Source of the DNA: Lachnospiraceae bacterium | Lineage (GTDB): Bacteria; Bacillota; Clostridia; Lachnospirales; Lachnospiraceae | DNA: 43,958 bases | NCBI GenBank assembly: GCA_017436865.1 | Contig: JAFSCH010000083.1 | Coordinates: 1 to 43,958, forward strand | Reading direction: 5' to 3' | Part shown: piece by piece, positions 25,820 through 33,565 of the stretch | Layout: every line of letters starts with the position of its first letter | Numbering within the stretch: the stretch's first letter is position 1 | Notes under the pieces: model-generated | What the model was told of the DNA's origin: nothing | Database searches by the model: none | The model's input: the letters and a program-made list of their open reading frames with translations, nothing else | Position numbers and translations under genes: made by a program

Positions 25820-26215
25820 ATGAATATTGCGTTAATCGCACATGACGGAAAGAAAAAATTAATGCAGAATTTCTGCATTGCATATCGAGGAATTTTAAGC
25901 AAAAATGAATTATTTGCTACAGGAACAACAGGAAGATTGATTGAAGAAGTTACTAATTTGAATGTTCACAAATACCTTGCAGGACATTTAGGTGGAGAAC
26001 AGCAGATTTGTGCTCAGATTGAACATAATCAGATTGATCTTGTTATTTTCTTAAGAGAGCCTGTTAACTCAAAGGCACATGAACCGGATGTGAATAATGC
26101 AGTTCGTTTGTGTGACGTTCATAATATACCATTGGCAACCAATCTTGCTTCAGCAGAGCTGTTAATTAAGTCACTTGATAGAGGAGATTTAGACTGGCGT
26201 GAAATGTATAAATAG
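25820..26215 (+). CDS. mgsA: Methylglyoxal synthase, with Asp to Glu changes at two conserved positions
   Basis: 131 residues. The family converts dihydroxyacetone phosphate to methylglyoxal and phosphate. Motifs: NIALIAHD (D9, equivalent to E. coli D20), FATGTTGRL (phosphate binding), HEPDV (H87 and D90, equivalent to H98 and D101). At the position of the proposed E. coli catalytic base D71 (in GGDQQ) this protein has GGEQQ (E60), and at E. coli D91 (WDP) it has REP (E80). The preceding SGP is AGH. It may be an altered or weakly active synthase. RBS AAAGGAAGGTG. The 3' end overlaps the next gene by 17 bp. Confidence 0.9.
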   Translation: MNIALIAHDGKKKLMQNFCIAYRGILSKNELFATGTTGRLIEEVTNLNVHKYLAGHLGGEQQICAQIEHNQIDLVIFLREPVNSKAHEPDVNNAVRLCDVHNIPLATNLASAELLIKSLDRGDLDWREMYK

Positions 26216-27176
26216 GTTTATAAACTTATCCTTATGCATAATTTTATTATCCGGCTCATTATGCGCATGTGGTTCTAAGGAGTATTCCTTCGCATATGAT
26301 AGAAACCGTAATAATTCAAGTTTTACGGTTGCAGCCGGCATGAAGGGGCAGAACTCAGAAGCTTTTGCCTCTGATTTGTGTATTACTGTGGATGATGTAG
26401 TAGAAGGAACTACTGTAGATATGTCAATGGCAACAGCGGCAGGGCTTTTTGATATTAATGATGGAGAAGTTCTGTATGCTAAAAATGTGCATGAAAAACT
26501 TAATCCGGCAAGTCTTACCAAAGTTCTTACAGCACTGTGTGCGCTTGAGAAGGGAAATTTGGATGATGTGTTAACTGCATCGGAGAATGTTATTGTTAAC
26601 GAGTCTGGTGCAGTAAAGCTTGGATTGCAGGCAGGTGATACTATGACGTTAGATCAAGCGCTTCATGCACTAATGTTAAAGTCTGCGAATGATGTAGCTA
26701 TTATGATAGCAGAATATTTAGCAGGTAGTGTTGAAGGCTTTTCAGAGATGATGAATCAAAAGGCGCAGTCGATTGGAGCGACAAATAGTCATTTTGTGAA
26801 TCCTCATGGTCTGACAGACCCTAATCACTATACAACTGTATATGATTTGTATTTAATTTGTAACGAGGCAGTTAAATACGATAAATTTATCGAGATTATT
26901 CATACACCATCTTATAATTCTGTTTATCATGACAGAAATGGAAAAGAAAAAGAGTTTAGCTTGTCTACTACTAATGCCTATTTAAAAAATGAGGCATTTG
27001 CACCGGATAATGTTACGGTTATTGGCGGTAAGACTGGAACAACAAGTGCAGCAGGAAGTTGTTTGATTCTTTATTCTAGAGATCAGGCAGGAAATCCTTA
27101 TATTTCTGTTATTTTGCAATCTTCAGAACGTACTGTGTTGTATCAGGAGATGACTGGACTTTTGGGAGAAATATAG
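26199..27176 (+). CDS. D-alanyl-D-alanine carboxypeptidase, predicted lipoprotein
   Basis: 325 residues of the peptidase S11 family. A signal peptide ends in a lipobox-like LCAC with C24 as the probable lipidated residue, unusual because most S11 enzymes are anchored by a C-terminal helix; none is seen here and the protein ends soon after the catalytic domain. Catalytic motifs: S-L-T-K (S105, K108), S-A-N (S162, N164) and K-T-G (278-280). It trims the terminal D-Ala of pentapeptide stems and so limits crosslinking, in keeping with the neighbouring wall-elongation genes. It overlaps mgsA by 17 bp, without a strong RBS, suggesting coupling. Confidence 0.9.
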   Translation: MKCINRFINLSLCIILLSGSLCACGSKEYSFAYDRNRNNSSFTVAAGMKGQNSEAFASDLCITVDDVVEGTTVDMSMATAAGLFDINDGEVLYAKNVHEKLNPASLTKVLTALCALEKGNLDDVLTASENVIVNESGAVKLGLQAGDTMTLDQALHALMLKSANDVAIMIAEYLAGSVEGFSEMMNQKAQSIGATNSHFVNPHGLTDPNHYTTVYDLYLICNEAVKYDKFIEIIHTPSYNSVYHDRNGKEKEFSLSTTNAYLKNEAFAPDNVTVIGGKTGTTSAAGSCLILYSRDQAGNPYISVILQSSERTVLYQEMTGLLGEI

Positions 27177-27235
27177 AAATAGTTTGATGTTTTGTGTAAA
27201 AATCAGATAAATTTTGAATGTTATTGAGATTTGAG

Positions 27236-27264
27236 TTGTATTTTTTTATGTAATCTACTATAAT
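27236..27264 (+). promoter_or_regulatory. Promoter of small P-loop gene
   Basis: TTGTAT (27236-27241), a 17-bp spacer and a consensus TATAAT (27259-27264). The predicted leader is ~100 nt and contains the stem-loop listed next. Confidence 0.75.
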
Positions 27265-27274
27265 TAATTATAAT

Positions 27275-27319
27275 ACATGTTTCACTCTAATTCTTCTGAT
27301 TATTAGTGGTAGAACATGT
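27275..27319 (+). promoter_or_regulatory. Leader stem-loop of small P-loop gene
   Basis: ACATGTT (27275-27281) pairs with AACATGT (27313-27319); inside, CACT (27283-27286) pairs with AGTG (27305-27308), leaving an asymmetric bulge and an 18-nt loop. It begins at about the predicted transcription start. No T-run follows, so it is likelier a 5' stabiliser or regulatory structure than a terminator. Confidence 0.5.
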
Positions 27320-27372
27320 AAAAGAATGGGGAATCTTATTGTAGAGGTTCTTAAAATGTAGGAGGGATTACA

Positions 27373-27798
27373 ATGGTACAGCTTATTTTAGGAAAAAAAG
27401 GTAAAGGCAAAACAAAAATTGTATTAGAAATGGTAAATAAGGAGATTACAAGTGCAAATGGCAATATTGTATATCTTGACAAAGGCATTGATCATATGTA
27501 TGAATTAAATAACAAGATTCGTTTGATTAATGTTAGAGAATATGGTGTTTCTAATGCAGATGAGTTCATTGGATTTATTAGAGGAATTCTTTCTCAGGAT
27601 CATGATTTAGAGCAGATATATTTCGACAGCTTCCTGAAGATTGCTAATTTGGAAAATAATATGGACAGATTAGAAGAAGTAGTAAATAAGTTAAATGATA
27701 TCAGTGAAGCATATGGATTCAAAATTATTGCAAGTGTTTCTATGGATGAAGCTGAGTTGCCGGAATCTTTAAAATCGAAAGTTATTGTATCTCTTTAA
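27373..27798 (+). CDS. Small P-loop NTPase-like protein of unknown function
   Basis: 141 residues. A textbook Walker A, GKKGKGKT, spans residues 7-14 at the very N-terminus; a hydrophobic strand ending in Asp (LEQIYFDSF, ~76-84) could be Walker B. The rest alternates helix and strand and ends VIVSL. No sensor, DNA-binding or membrane segment is seen, and the protein is much shorter than ordinary AAA or PilT proteins. It has its own promoter with a structured leader, RBS AGGAGGG and its own terminator, so it is a monocistronic conserved-looking gene. Function unknown. Confidence 0.75.
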   Translation: MVQLILGKKGKGKTKIVLEMVNKEITSANGNIVYLDKGIDHMYELNNKIRLINVREYGVSNADEFIGFIRGILSQDHDLEQIYFDSFLKIANLENNMDRLEEVVNKLNDISEAYGFKIIASVSMDEAELPESLKSKVIVSL

Positions 27799-27809
27799 AA
27801 TATAAATAG

Positions 27810-27840
27810 AAGCCTCGGAAAGAAATTCCGAGGCTTTTAT
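27810..27840 (+). terminator. Terminator after small P-loop gene
   Basis: AAGCCTCGGAA (27810-27820) pairs perfectly with TTCCGAGGCTT (27826-27836), followed by TTAT. Confidence 0.9.
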
Positions 27841-27844
27841 ACTT

Positions 27845-27935
27845 TATAGGAAAGTGCTGTAGCGTAGTGGCAGTTAGACAAGAATTTCGTAAGAAATTCT
27901 TGTCAAAGTGCGTGCGCTGGCACGCACTATTTTTA
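27845..27935 (+). repeat. Core-plus-two-hairpin repeat, copy A
   Basis: Core TATAGGAAAGTGCTGTAGCG continues to 27876. Hairpin 1: GACAAGAATTTC (27877-27888), loop GTAA, GAAATTCTTGTC (27893-27904). Hairpin 2: AGTGCGTGC (27907-27915), loop GCTG, GCACGCACT (27920-27928), then ATTTTT. Copies B, C and D of the same plan lie at 33382-33772. It follows an ordinary terminator, so termination is not its only possible role. Confidence 0.85.
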
Positions 27936-27964
27936 CATTTATTTAGAGTAGGAGGAGCGCTTAC

Positions 27965-29365
27965 GTGGCAGGCAGAAGGAAACGTCAGGTTGTTGAAATA
28001 ACAAGAAGAACCGGAAAAACAATGAATAAAATAGAGATTTTAATTTTCGGGGCAATGATGATTTACCTTATTGTTGTGGTGGTAGCCTATTTAAATTCTG
28101 AAAAAATCAGAGGTTATGAGATTAAAATGGGATCACTTTCTGAGACAAAGACATATACCGGAATAGCACTACGCGAAGAGAAGGTTGTGGTTTCACCATA
28201 TACTGGATATATTAATTATTATATTCATGAAGGTGAACGTGTATCAACTAGAGACACTGTGTATTCTATTGATGAAAGTGGTAAACTTGCTACTTTACTG
28301 AGTACTGATGGATTAGGAGAAAATAATTACTCAGATGAAGAACTTACGGAATTTCGCTCGGAAATCATACAATATGATAGGAGCTTTGATCGAAAAGAGT
28401 TTGAGAGTGTATATGATTTTAAATATGATATCACTGGTACTGTTATTAAACTTCTTAATATTGACATGTATAAAGGAATGGAGACTTTGAACCAATCCAG
28501 CCTTGGTGGAATGGTGAATATGTGTACGGCGGGAAAAACGGGATATGTTGTCTATAATACAGATGGCTATGAAGATGTAACTGCAGAACAACTTACTGCT
28601 CAGGATTTTGAACAAGCTAATTATGAAAAAAAACGAATTAATAATAATGATCTTATAGAAGCTAATTCTACGGTTGCAAAGCTAATAACAGATGAGGAAT
28701 GGTCTCTTGTAATACAGGTTGATGAAGAACGAGCTGCTGCTTTGGAAGAGGCAGAATATGTTAAAATAAAATTCTTGAAAACGCAGGAAAGCTCTTGGGC
28801 GAAGGTTACAATTCATCGAAAAGGTGAAGAAGTATTAGCAGAGCTTGGATTTAACAATTCTTGTAAAAATTTCTGTACAGACAGATTTGTGGAAATTGAA
28901 TTAGTTATTAATGATGAAGAAGGATTGAAAATTCCTAATTCTGCCATTGTGGAAAAAGAGTTTTTTATTATTCCAGCAGAATATATGAGTAAAGGTGGAG
29001 AAAACGGTAATTATGGTGTCATCAAGGAATGCTTTAATGAAGATGGTAATGTAGAGTATAAATTTGTGGAGACAACTGTATATAATTCTGATGAAAATGA
29101 ATTTTATGTTGATAATGAAAATCTTAGTGTAGGAGAATATATTTATATGTTGGACTCTGCCGAAAAGATGCCAATTAGTAAATCAGGAAAGCTTATCGGA
29201 GTGTATAATATGAACAAAGGATATGCAGATTTTAAACAGATTACTATTTTGTATCAAAATGATGAGTATGCAATTGTAAGCTCAAATACAAAATACGGGT
29301 TGACAGTATATGATAGAATCGTATTAGATGCTTCTAGTGTAAATACGGATGATTTTGTATATTAG
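27965..29365 (+). CDS. HlyD-like membrane fusion/adaptor protein, orphan
   Basis: 466 residues from a GTG with AGGAGGAG 7 bp upstream. A basic cytoplasmic N-terminus (GRRKRQVVEITRRTGK) and one transmembrane helix (~24-42) are followed by an extracytoplasmic region with a biotinyl-lipoyl-like half-motif (GIALREEKVVVSPYTGYINYYIHEGERVSTRDTVYSID, ~75-112) typical of HlyD-family adaptors, and a beta-rich C-terminus. The usual coiled-coil hairpin is short. No ABC or RND pump gene is adjacent; the neighbours are yggS-type and sepF genes. Function unknown; a role in envelope or division processes is inference from context. Confidence 0.75.
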   Translation: MAGRRKRQVVEITRRTGKTMNKIEILIFGAMMIYLIVVVVAYLNSEKIRGYEIKMGSLSETKTYTGIALREEKVVVSPYTGYINYYIHEGERVSTRDTVYSIDESGKLATLLSTDGLGENNYSDEELTEFRSEIIQYDRSFDRKEFESVYDFKYDITGTVIKLLNIDMYKGMETLNQSSLGGMVNMCTAGKTGYVVYNTDGYEDVTAEQLTAQDFEQANYEKKRINNNDLIEANSTVAKLITDEEWSLVIQVDEERAAALEEAEYVKIKFLKTQESSWAKVTIHRKGEEVLAELGFNNSCKNFCTDRFVEIELVINDEEGLKIPNSAIVEKEFFIIPAEYMSKGGENGNYGVIKECFNEDGNVEYKFVETTVYNSDENEFYVDNENLSVGEYIYMLDSAEKMPISKSGKLIGVYNMNKGYADFKQITILYQNDEYAIVSSNTKYGLTVYDRIVLDASSVNTDDFVY

Positions 29366-29377
29366 TTTTATAGGGAA

Positions 29378-29417
29378 TGAGTTTTCAGTGTAATTATGAA
29401 GGTACTGAAGCATCATA
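29378..29417. repeat. Stem-loop carrying a 21-bp sequence shared with the MITE at 36185
   Basis: TTATGAAGGTACTGAA and five bases before it (29389-29409) are identical to 36288-36308, inside the right end of the second MITE-like element. Locally, TTCAGT pairs with ACTGAA, with outer ATGA/TCAT, giving a short stem-loop between the adaptor gene and the yggS-type gene. It may be a remnant of a related insertion; no target duplication is evident. Confidence 0.55.
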
Positions 29418-29460
29418 GATATTATATACCTATAAGATATACATAGAAATGAGGAGTGTA

Positions 29461-30159
29461 ATGATTAAGGAAAATATCAATTATGTAGAACAAGTAATCG
29501 ATAAAGCGTGCATGGAATCAGGACGTAATAGAAGAGATGTTACATTGATTGCTGTTAGTAAAACAAAACCAGTTGAAATGCTTCAAGAAGCTTATGAGAC
29601 AGGTTGTAGAGATTTTGGAGAGAATAAGGTTCAAGAGCTTGTTGATAAATATGAAGTAATGCCGAAAGATATAAGATGGCATATGATAGGACATCTTCAG
29701 AGAAATAAAGTAAAGTATATCATTGATAAGGTATATTTGATTCATAGTGTGGATTCTTTAAGACTTGCCGAGGAAATTAGTAAAGAAGCGATAAAGAAAG
29801 CAGTTGATGTTAATATTTTAATCGAAGTAAATGTTGCTGGAGAAGAATCAAAATTTGGAACAAATATGGAAGAAGCAAAAAAATTAGTGCGTGATGTGGC
29901 AAAACTTCCCAATGTTTACATAAAAGGACTCATGACAATTGCACCTTTCGTTGAGAAAGCAGAGGAAAATAGGCAATTTTTTCAACAATTAAAGAAATTA
30001 TCGGTTGACATTGCAGCAGAAAACATTGATAATGTAAGTATGGAAGTGTTGTCCATGGGTATGACAGGAGATTATTCGGTAGCAGTATCAGAGGGAGCGA
30101 CATTAGTTAGAGTAGGAACCGGTATCTTTGGAGAGCGTAACTATTCAGTTTCCATATAA
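29461..30159 (+). CDS. YggS/YlmE family PLP-binding protein
   Basis: 232 residues from the ATG at 29461, which has GAGGAG 4 bp upstream; the in-frame ATG at 29449 overlaps that ribosome binding site. The fold-type III PLP-binding barrel shows LIAVSKTKP (PLP lysine), FGENKVQEL, WHMIGHLQRNK, HSVDS, EVNVAGEESKFG, GLMTIAPF and SMGMTGDY(S)VAVSEGATLVRVGTGIFG. The family maintains vitamin B6 homeostasis rather than catalysing a known reaction. It lies directly upstream of sepF, as ylmE does in Bacillus. Confidence 0.94.
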   Translation: MIKENINYVEQVIDKACMESGRNRRDVTLIAVSKTKPVEMLQEAYETGCRDFGENKVQELVDKYEVMPKDIRWHMIGHLQRNKVKYIIDKVYLIHSVDSLRLAEEISKEAIKKAVDVNILIEVNVAGEESKFGTNMEEAKKLVRDVAKLPNVYIKGLMTIAPFVEKAEENRQFFQQLKKLSVDIAAENIDNVSMEVLSMGMTGDYSVAVSEGATLVRVGTGIFGERNYSVSI

Positions 30160-30190
30160 TGTAGTAACGAATTAAGAAAGGGAACTTAAA

Positions 30191-30700
30191 ATGGGAGTAA
30201 TGGATAAGTTTTTAAACGTTATGAAACTAAATGACATTGAAGATGAATTTGATGGCGATGATTATTATGATGATGAGCCTGTTGAAAAGATAAAGAAAAC
30301 TTCTTATCGAGATGAAGAGGATGAATTTGATGATGTTGTGGAAAAGAGTAGAAAAACATCTCAAAAGGTGACTCCTATTCGACAGGCAAAGCGTTCGACT
30401 GGTAATGGTATGCAAGTATGTGTGATTAAGCCTACCAGTGTAGATGATGCAAAAGAGATTACAGATACCTTACTTGAGAATAAAACTGTTGTTTTGAATA
30501 TGGAAGGGCTTGATATTGATATTGCACAACGAATTATTGATTTTGCTTCAGGATCAACTTATGCCATTCATGGTAATTTACAGAAAATCTCAAATTATAT
30601 TTGCATTCTTACACCGGCAAGTGTTGACATATCAGGCGATTTTCAGGAAATATTCTCAGGCACATTTAATGTACCGCCAATATCTCACAATGCGATATAA
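30191..30700 (+). CDS. sepF: Cell division protein SepF
   Basis: 169 residues. The N-terminal amphipathic membrane anchor (VMDKFLNVMKL) is followed by an acidic disordered linker (~15-75) and a C-terminal SepF domain (VCVIKPTSVDDAKEITDTLLENKTVVLNMEGLD, FASGSTYAIHGNLQKIS, YICILTPASVDIS). SepF rings bind FtsZ and tether it to the membrane. It follows the yggS-type gene by 31 bp in the conserved ylm cluster order. Confidence 0.95.
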   Translation: MGVMDKFLNVMKLNDIEDEFDGDDYYDDEPVEKIKKTSYRDEEDEFDDVVEKSRKTSQKVTPIRQAKRSTGNGMQVCVIKPTSVDDAKEITDTLLENKTVVLNMEGLDIDIAQRIIDFASGSTYAIHGNLQKISNYICILTPASVDISGDFQEIFSGTFNVPPISHNAI

Positions 30701-30703
30701 AGG

Positions 30704-30738
30704 AAAACTTCCTGCTTAATAGGTAGGAAGTTTTTTTT
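30704..30738 (+). terminator. Terminator after sepF
   Basis: AAAACTTCCT (30704-30713) pairs with AGGAAGTTTT (30725-30734), followed by more T, four bases after the stop codon. Confidence 0.9.
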
Positions 30739-30787
30739 GCACACGATGTAACAGAGGAAAAGGTCGCTTAGGTGATGCTTTTTCTTA

Positions 30788-30806
30788 TTCGTTAGGAACG
30801 CGAATG
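30788..30806. repeat. Small inverted repeat in aroB leader
   Basis: ATTCG and CGAAT flank TTAGGAACG, with an imperfect inner CGT/ACG pairing. It lies ~27 bp before the aroB start. Role unknown; possibly coincidental. Confidence 0.3.
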
Positions 30807-30832
30807 ACGACTTGATTTAGGAGGAACTACTT

Positions 30833-31942
30833 ATGTCACAGCGATTAACAATTAATCAAAACAATAAACCAATTTACGATATTGTATACGAAAATGATTT
30901 TTCACAACTTTCAGATGAACTTGAAAAATTTGACATTTTAAATAAGAAGTTGTGTATCATTACGGATTCTAAAGTAAATGGATTATATAGTGATGATGTA
31001 TGCAATGTATTAAAGGATAAATGTAAACAAGTAGTTGTATTTTCATTTCCTGATGGAGAAAAAAGTAAGAATCTTGATACAGTAAAAAATATTTATGAAT
31101 TTCTAATACAGAATAAATTTGAAAGAAAAGATATGCTTCTTGCATTGGGTGGTGGTGTTGTAGGAGATATTACGGGGTTTGTAGCAGCAACTTATCTACG
31201 CGGAGTTGATTTTGTACAGATTCCGACCACTTTATTAGCACAGGTTGATAGTAGTGTTGGTGGAAAAACAGGAGTTGATTTTGACCAGTATAAGAATATG
31301 GTTGGAGCTTTTTATATGCCTAAATTGGTATATATGAATCTTGCGGTACTTCGTTCTTTGGATGATAGACAATATTATGCAGGAATGGCTGAGGTCATGA
31401 AATACGGGCTTATAAAAAATGCTACTTTCTATGAATGGATTATTGATCATATGTATGAGATTCATGATAGAGATTTAGAGACTTTAGAAGAAATGGTGGT
31501 TAAAAGCTGTACCTTTAAAAAACTGGTGGTAGAAAAAGATCCTACAGAAAAAGGAGAACGGGCGATACTAAATTTTGGGCATACAATTGGTCATGCAGTT
31601 GAAAAGGCAATGAATTTTGAATTATTGCATGGTGAGTGTGTTGCTCTAGGAAGTGTTGCTGCAGCTTATATATCATGGAAGAAAAATTTATTATCCATGG
31701 ACGAATATTATGAAATTCGAGATATGTTTGTTCCATTTAATTTGCCTATTTCTATTGATAATATAGACCCGGAAGAGATTCTTTCATTAACAGCTTCTGA
31801 TAAGAAGATGGAAGGAAATCAGATTAAATTTATTCTTCTTAAAAAAGTAGGTAAGGCAATTATTGATTCTACGGTTACACAAGAAGAGATTTTAGAGGGA
31901 ATAAAAGAAATATATTTTAGTGAAGAGGATGAGCATGAATAA
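30833..31942 (+). CDS. aroB: 3-dehydroquinate synthase AroB
   Basis: 369 residues. NAD-binding and active-site blocks: FPDGEKSKNL, LLALGGGVVGDITGFVAATYLRGV, IPTTLLAQVDSSVGGKTGVD, MAEVMKYGLI and NFGHTIGHAVEKA (zinc-binding histidines). It converts DAHP to 3-dehydroquinate, step two of the shikimate pathway. RBS TAGGAGGA precedes the ATG. It overlaps lspA by 8 bp. Confidence 0.96.
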   Translation: MSQRLTINQNNKPIYDIVYENDFSQLSDELEKFDILNKKLCIITDSKVNGLYSDDVCNVLKDKCKQVVVFSFPDGEKSKNLDTVKNIYEFLIQNKFERKDMLLALGGGVVGDITGFVAATYLRGVDFVQIPTTLLAQVDSSVGGKTGVDFDQYKNMVGAFYMPKLVYMNLAVLRSLDDRQYYAGMAEVMKYGLIKNATFYEWIIDHMYEIHDRDLETLEEMVVKSCTFKKLVVEKDPTEKGERAILNFGHTIGHAVEKAMNFELLHGECVALGSVAAAYISWKKNLLSMDEYYEIRDMFVPFNLPISIDNIDPEEILSLTASDKKMEGNQIKFILLKKVGKAIIDSTVTQEEILEGIKEIYFSEEDEHE

Positions 31943-32462
31943 AAGAAAAGGTATTCTTTTGCTAATTGATGTTATTTTTTTAGCAATACTAATTTTTTTG
32001 GATCAGATTACAAAACATTTTGCAATTATTTATCTAAAAGGGCAAGAATCTTTAAAGATAGTTGATGGTGTGTTTGAGTTCAATTATCTTGAGAATAGAG
32101 GTGCAGCGTTTGGAATGCTACAGGATCAGAAATTCTTTTTCATTTTCATTGCTGTAGTGATTTTAGCAGTAATTGCGTATGTATTATTTAAAACGCCAAA
32201 TCAGAAGAAATATACAAAGCTTCATATTGCACTTGTATTTATTGCAGCAGGAGCTGTTGGAAACATGATTGATCGCTTGAGATTTGATTATGTGGTTGAT
32301 TTCTTCTATTTTAGTTTAATCAATTTTCCTATTTTTAATGTTGCAGACATTTATGTTACCTGTGCAGCAATATATCTTGTTATTTTGTTGCTTTTCTCAT
32401 ATAAAGAAAGTGATTTGGAATTCTTATCCTTTAGAACTAAGAAATTTCGCGATATAAAATAG
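31935..32462 (+). CDS. lspA: Lipoprotein signal peptidase II LspA
   Basis: 175 residues. The ATG at 31935 has AGAGGA 7 bp upstream within aroB; the frame extends to 31920 but without a ribosome binding site. Four transmembrane helices. Conserved blocks: DQITKHFAI, YLENRGAAFGML, GAVGNMIDRLR and FNVADIYV, the last two with the catalytic aspartates. It cleaves prolipoproteins ahead of the lipidated cysteine; the D,D-carboxypeptidase in this window is a candidate substrate. It is 1 bp from the next gene. Confidence 0.96.
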   Translation: MNKRKGILLLIDVIFLAILIFLDQITKHFAIIYLKGQESLKIVDGVFEFNYLENRGAAFGMLQDQKFFFIFIAVVILAVIAYVLFKTPNQKKYTKLHIALVFIAAGAVGNMIDRLRFDYVVDFFYFSLINFPIFNVADIYVTCAAIYLVILLLFSYKESDLEFLSFRTKKFRDIK

Positions 32463-32463
32463 T

Positions 32464-33378
32464 ATGAATGAAGTGATTTTTGATATTATTCCAGAGATGG
32501 AAGATGAACGAATTGATAAATGTTTATGTGGTTATATGGAGTCTTTATCACGTTCCTATATTCAAAAGATAATTAAAGATGGAAATGTATATGTAAATGA
32601 TTTGCCAGTAAAAGCAAATTATAAGGTTCGCGTTGATGATAGGGTTCGTTTTATTATTCCTGACAGTGTTGAGCCGGATATTCCGGCACAAGATATTCCT
32701 TTAGATATTATTTATGAAGATTCGGATATTCTGATTGTAAATAAGCCTAAGGATATGGTTGTTCATCCAGCACCAGGACATTATGAAGGAACAATTGTAA
32801 ATGCTGTTATGTTCCATTGTAAAGATGCACTTTCTGGAATTAATGGTGTTATGAGACCAGGAATTGTTCATCGTATTGATAAGGATACAACAGGTTCTCT
32901 TATTATTTGTAAAAATGATGAAGCTCATAATGATATTGCATCTCAATTAAAAGAACATTCTATTAATCGTTGTTATCGAGCAATCGTTTGGGGTCGTATA
33001 AAAGAAGATGGTATAATAAATGCACCAATCGGGAGACATCCGAATGATCGAAAGAAAATGGCAATCAATGAGCGTAATGGAAAGCATGCTATAACACATT
33101 ATAAAGTGTTGGAACGCTTTGATAAATTTACTTATATTGAATGTAGACTGGAAACAGGAAGAACTCATCAAATTCGTGTACATATGGCTAGTATAGGACA
33201 TCCACTATTAGGAGATGATGTATATTCCAGTGCTAAATCACCGTATAAAGTGCATGGTCAGACATTGCATGCAATGGTACTTGGTTTTGTGCATCCATCT
33301 ACAAAAGAATATATGGAATTTGAGGCACCGTTACCTGATTATTTTGAAGATATTTTGAGAAAACTTAGAAAAGGATAA
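32464..33378 (+). CDS. RluA/RluD-family rRNA pseudouridine synthase
   Basis: 304 residues. An N-terminal S4 RNA-binding domain (ERIDKCLCGYMESLSRSYIQKIIKDGNVYVN) precedes a catalytic domain with HRIDKDTTGSLI, in which the Asp is the nucleophile, and ETGRTHQIRVHMASIGHPLLGD. It isomerises uridines in 23S rRNA; the exact site is not deducible. Directly after lspA, as ylyB is in Bacillus. Confidence 0.94.
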   Translation: MNEVIFDIIPEMEDERIDKCLCGYMESLSRSYIQKIIKDGNVYVNDLPVKANYKVRVDDRVRFIIPDSVEPDIPAQDIPLDIIYEDSDILIVNKPKDMVVHPAPGHYEGTIVNAVMFHCKDALSGINGVMRPGIVHRIDKDTTGSLIICKNDEAHNDIASQLKEHSINRCYRAIVWGRIKEDGIINAPIGRHPNDRKKMAINERNGKHAITHYKVLERFDKFTYIECRLETGRTHQIRVHMASIGHPLLGDDVYSSAKSPYKVHGQTLHAMVLGFVHPSTKEYMEFEAPLPDYFEDILRKLRKG

Positions 33379-33381
33379 AGT

Positions 33382-33469
33382 AAAAAAGTGCAAGCTCAGC
33401 AGCTTGCACTCAAAGAATTTACTTTGTAAATTCTTTATTAACTACCACTACGTTACAGCAATTTCCTAT
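33382..33469 (-). repeat. Core-plus-two-hairpin repeat, copy B
   Basis: Read on the minus strand: core (33469 to 33439, containing GCTGTAACGTAGTGGTAG), hairpin 1 AAAGAATTTAC/GTAAATTCTTT (33412-33422 with 33426-33436), hairpin 2 AGTGCAAGC/GCTTGCACT (33387-33395 with 33402-33410), then a T-run (33386 to 33382). Stem sequences differ from copies A and C, but pairing is perfect. It lies just after the pseudouridine synthase gene and also encodes a plus-strand hairpin there. Confidence 0.85.
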
Positions 33470-33473
33470 GACT

Positions 33474-33562
33474 TAAAAAAGAGATTGCCCAGCGGCAATC
33501 TCTAGCAAGAATTTCTTGCGAAATTCTTGTCTAACTACCACTACGTAACAGCAATTTCCTAT
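33474..33562 (-). repeat. Core-plus-two-hairpin repeat, copy C
   Basis: Minus strand: core (33562 to 33532, containing GTTACGTAGTGGTAGTTA), hairpin 1 CAAGAATTTC/GAAATTCTTG (33506-33515 with 33520-33529), hairpin 2 AGAGATTGCC/GGCAATCTCT (33480-33489 with 33494-33503), then TTTTTT. It is arranged in tandem with copy B. Confidence 0.85.
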
Positions 33563-33565
33563 CAC

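Noticed and set aside
27845-27880. tRNA-like D-arm in the repeat core (GTAGTGGTAG) and in the leader at 27300 (AGTGGTAGAACA)
   Set aside because: No anticodon arm, T-loop (GTTCGA) or acceptor pairing can be built; the repeat's hairpins are placed differently from a tRNA. Treated as chance resemblance.
30739-30832. T-box or other riboswitch in the aroB leader
   Set aside because: No T-box sequence, specifier stem or terminator/antiterminator pair; only a short imperfect inverted repeat is present.
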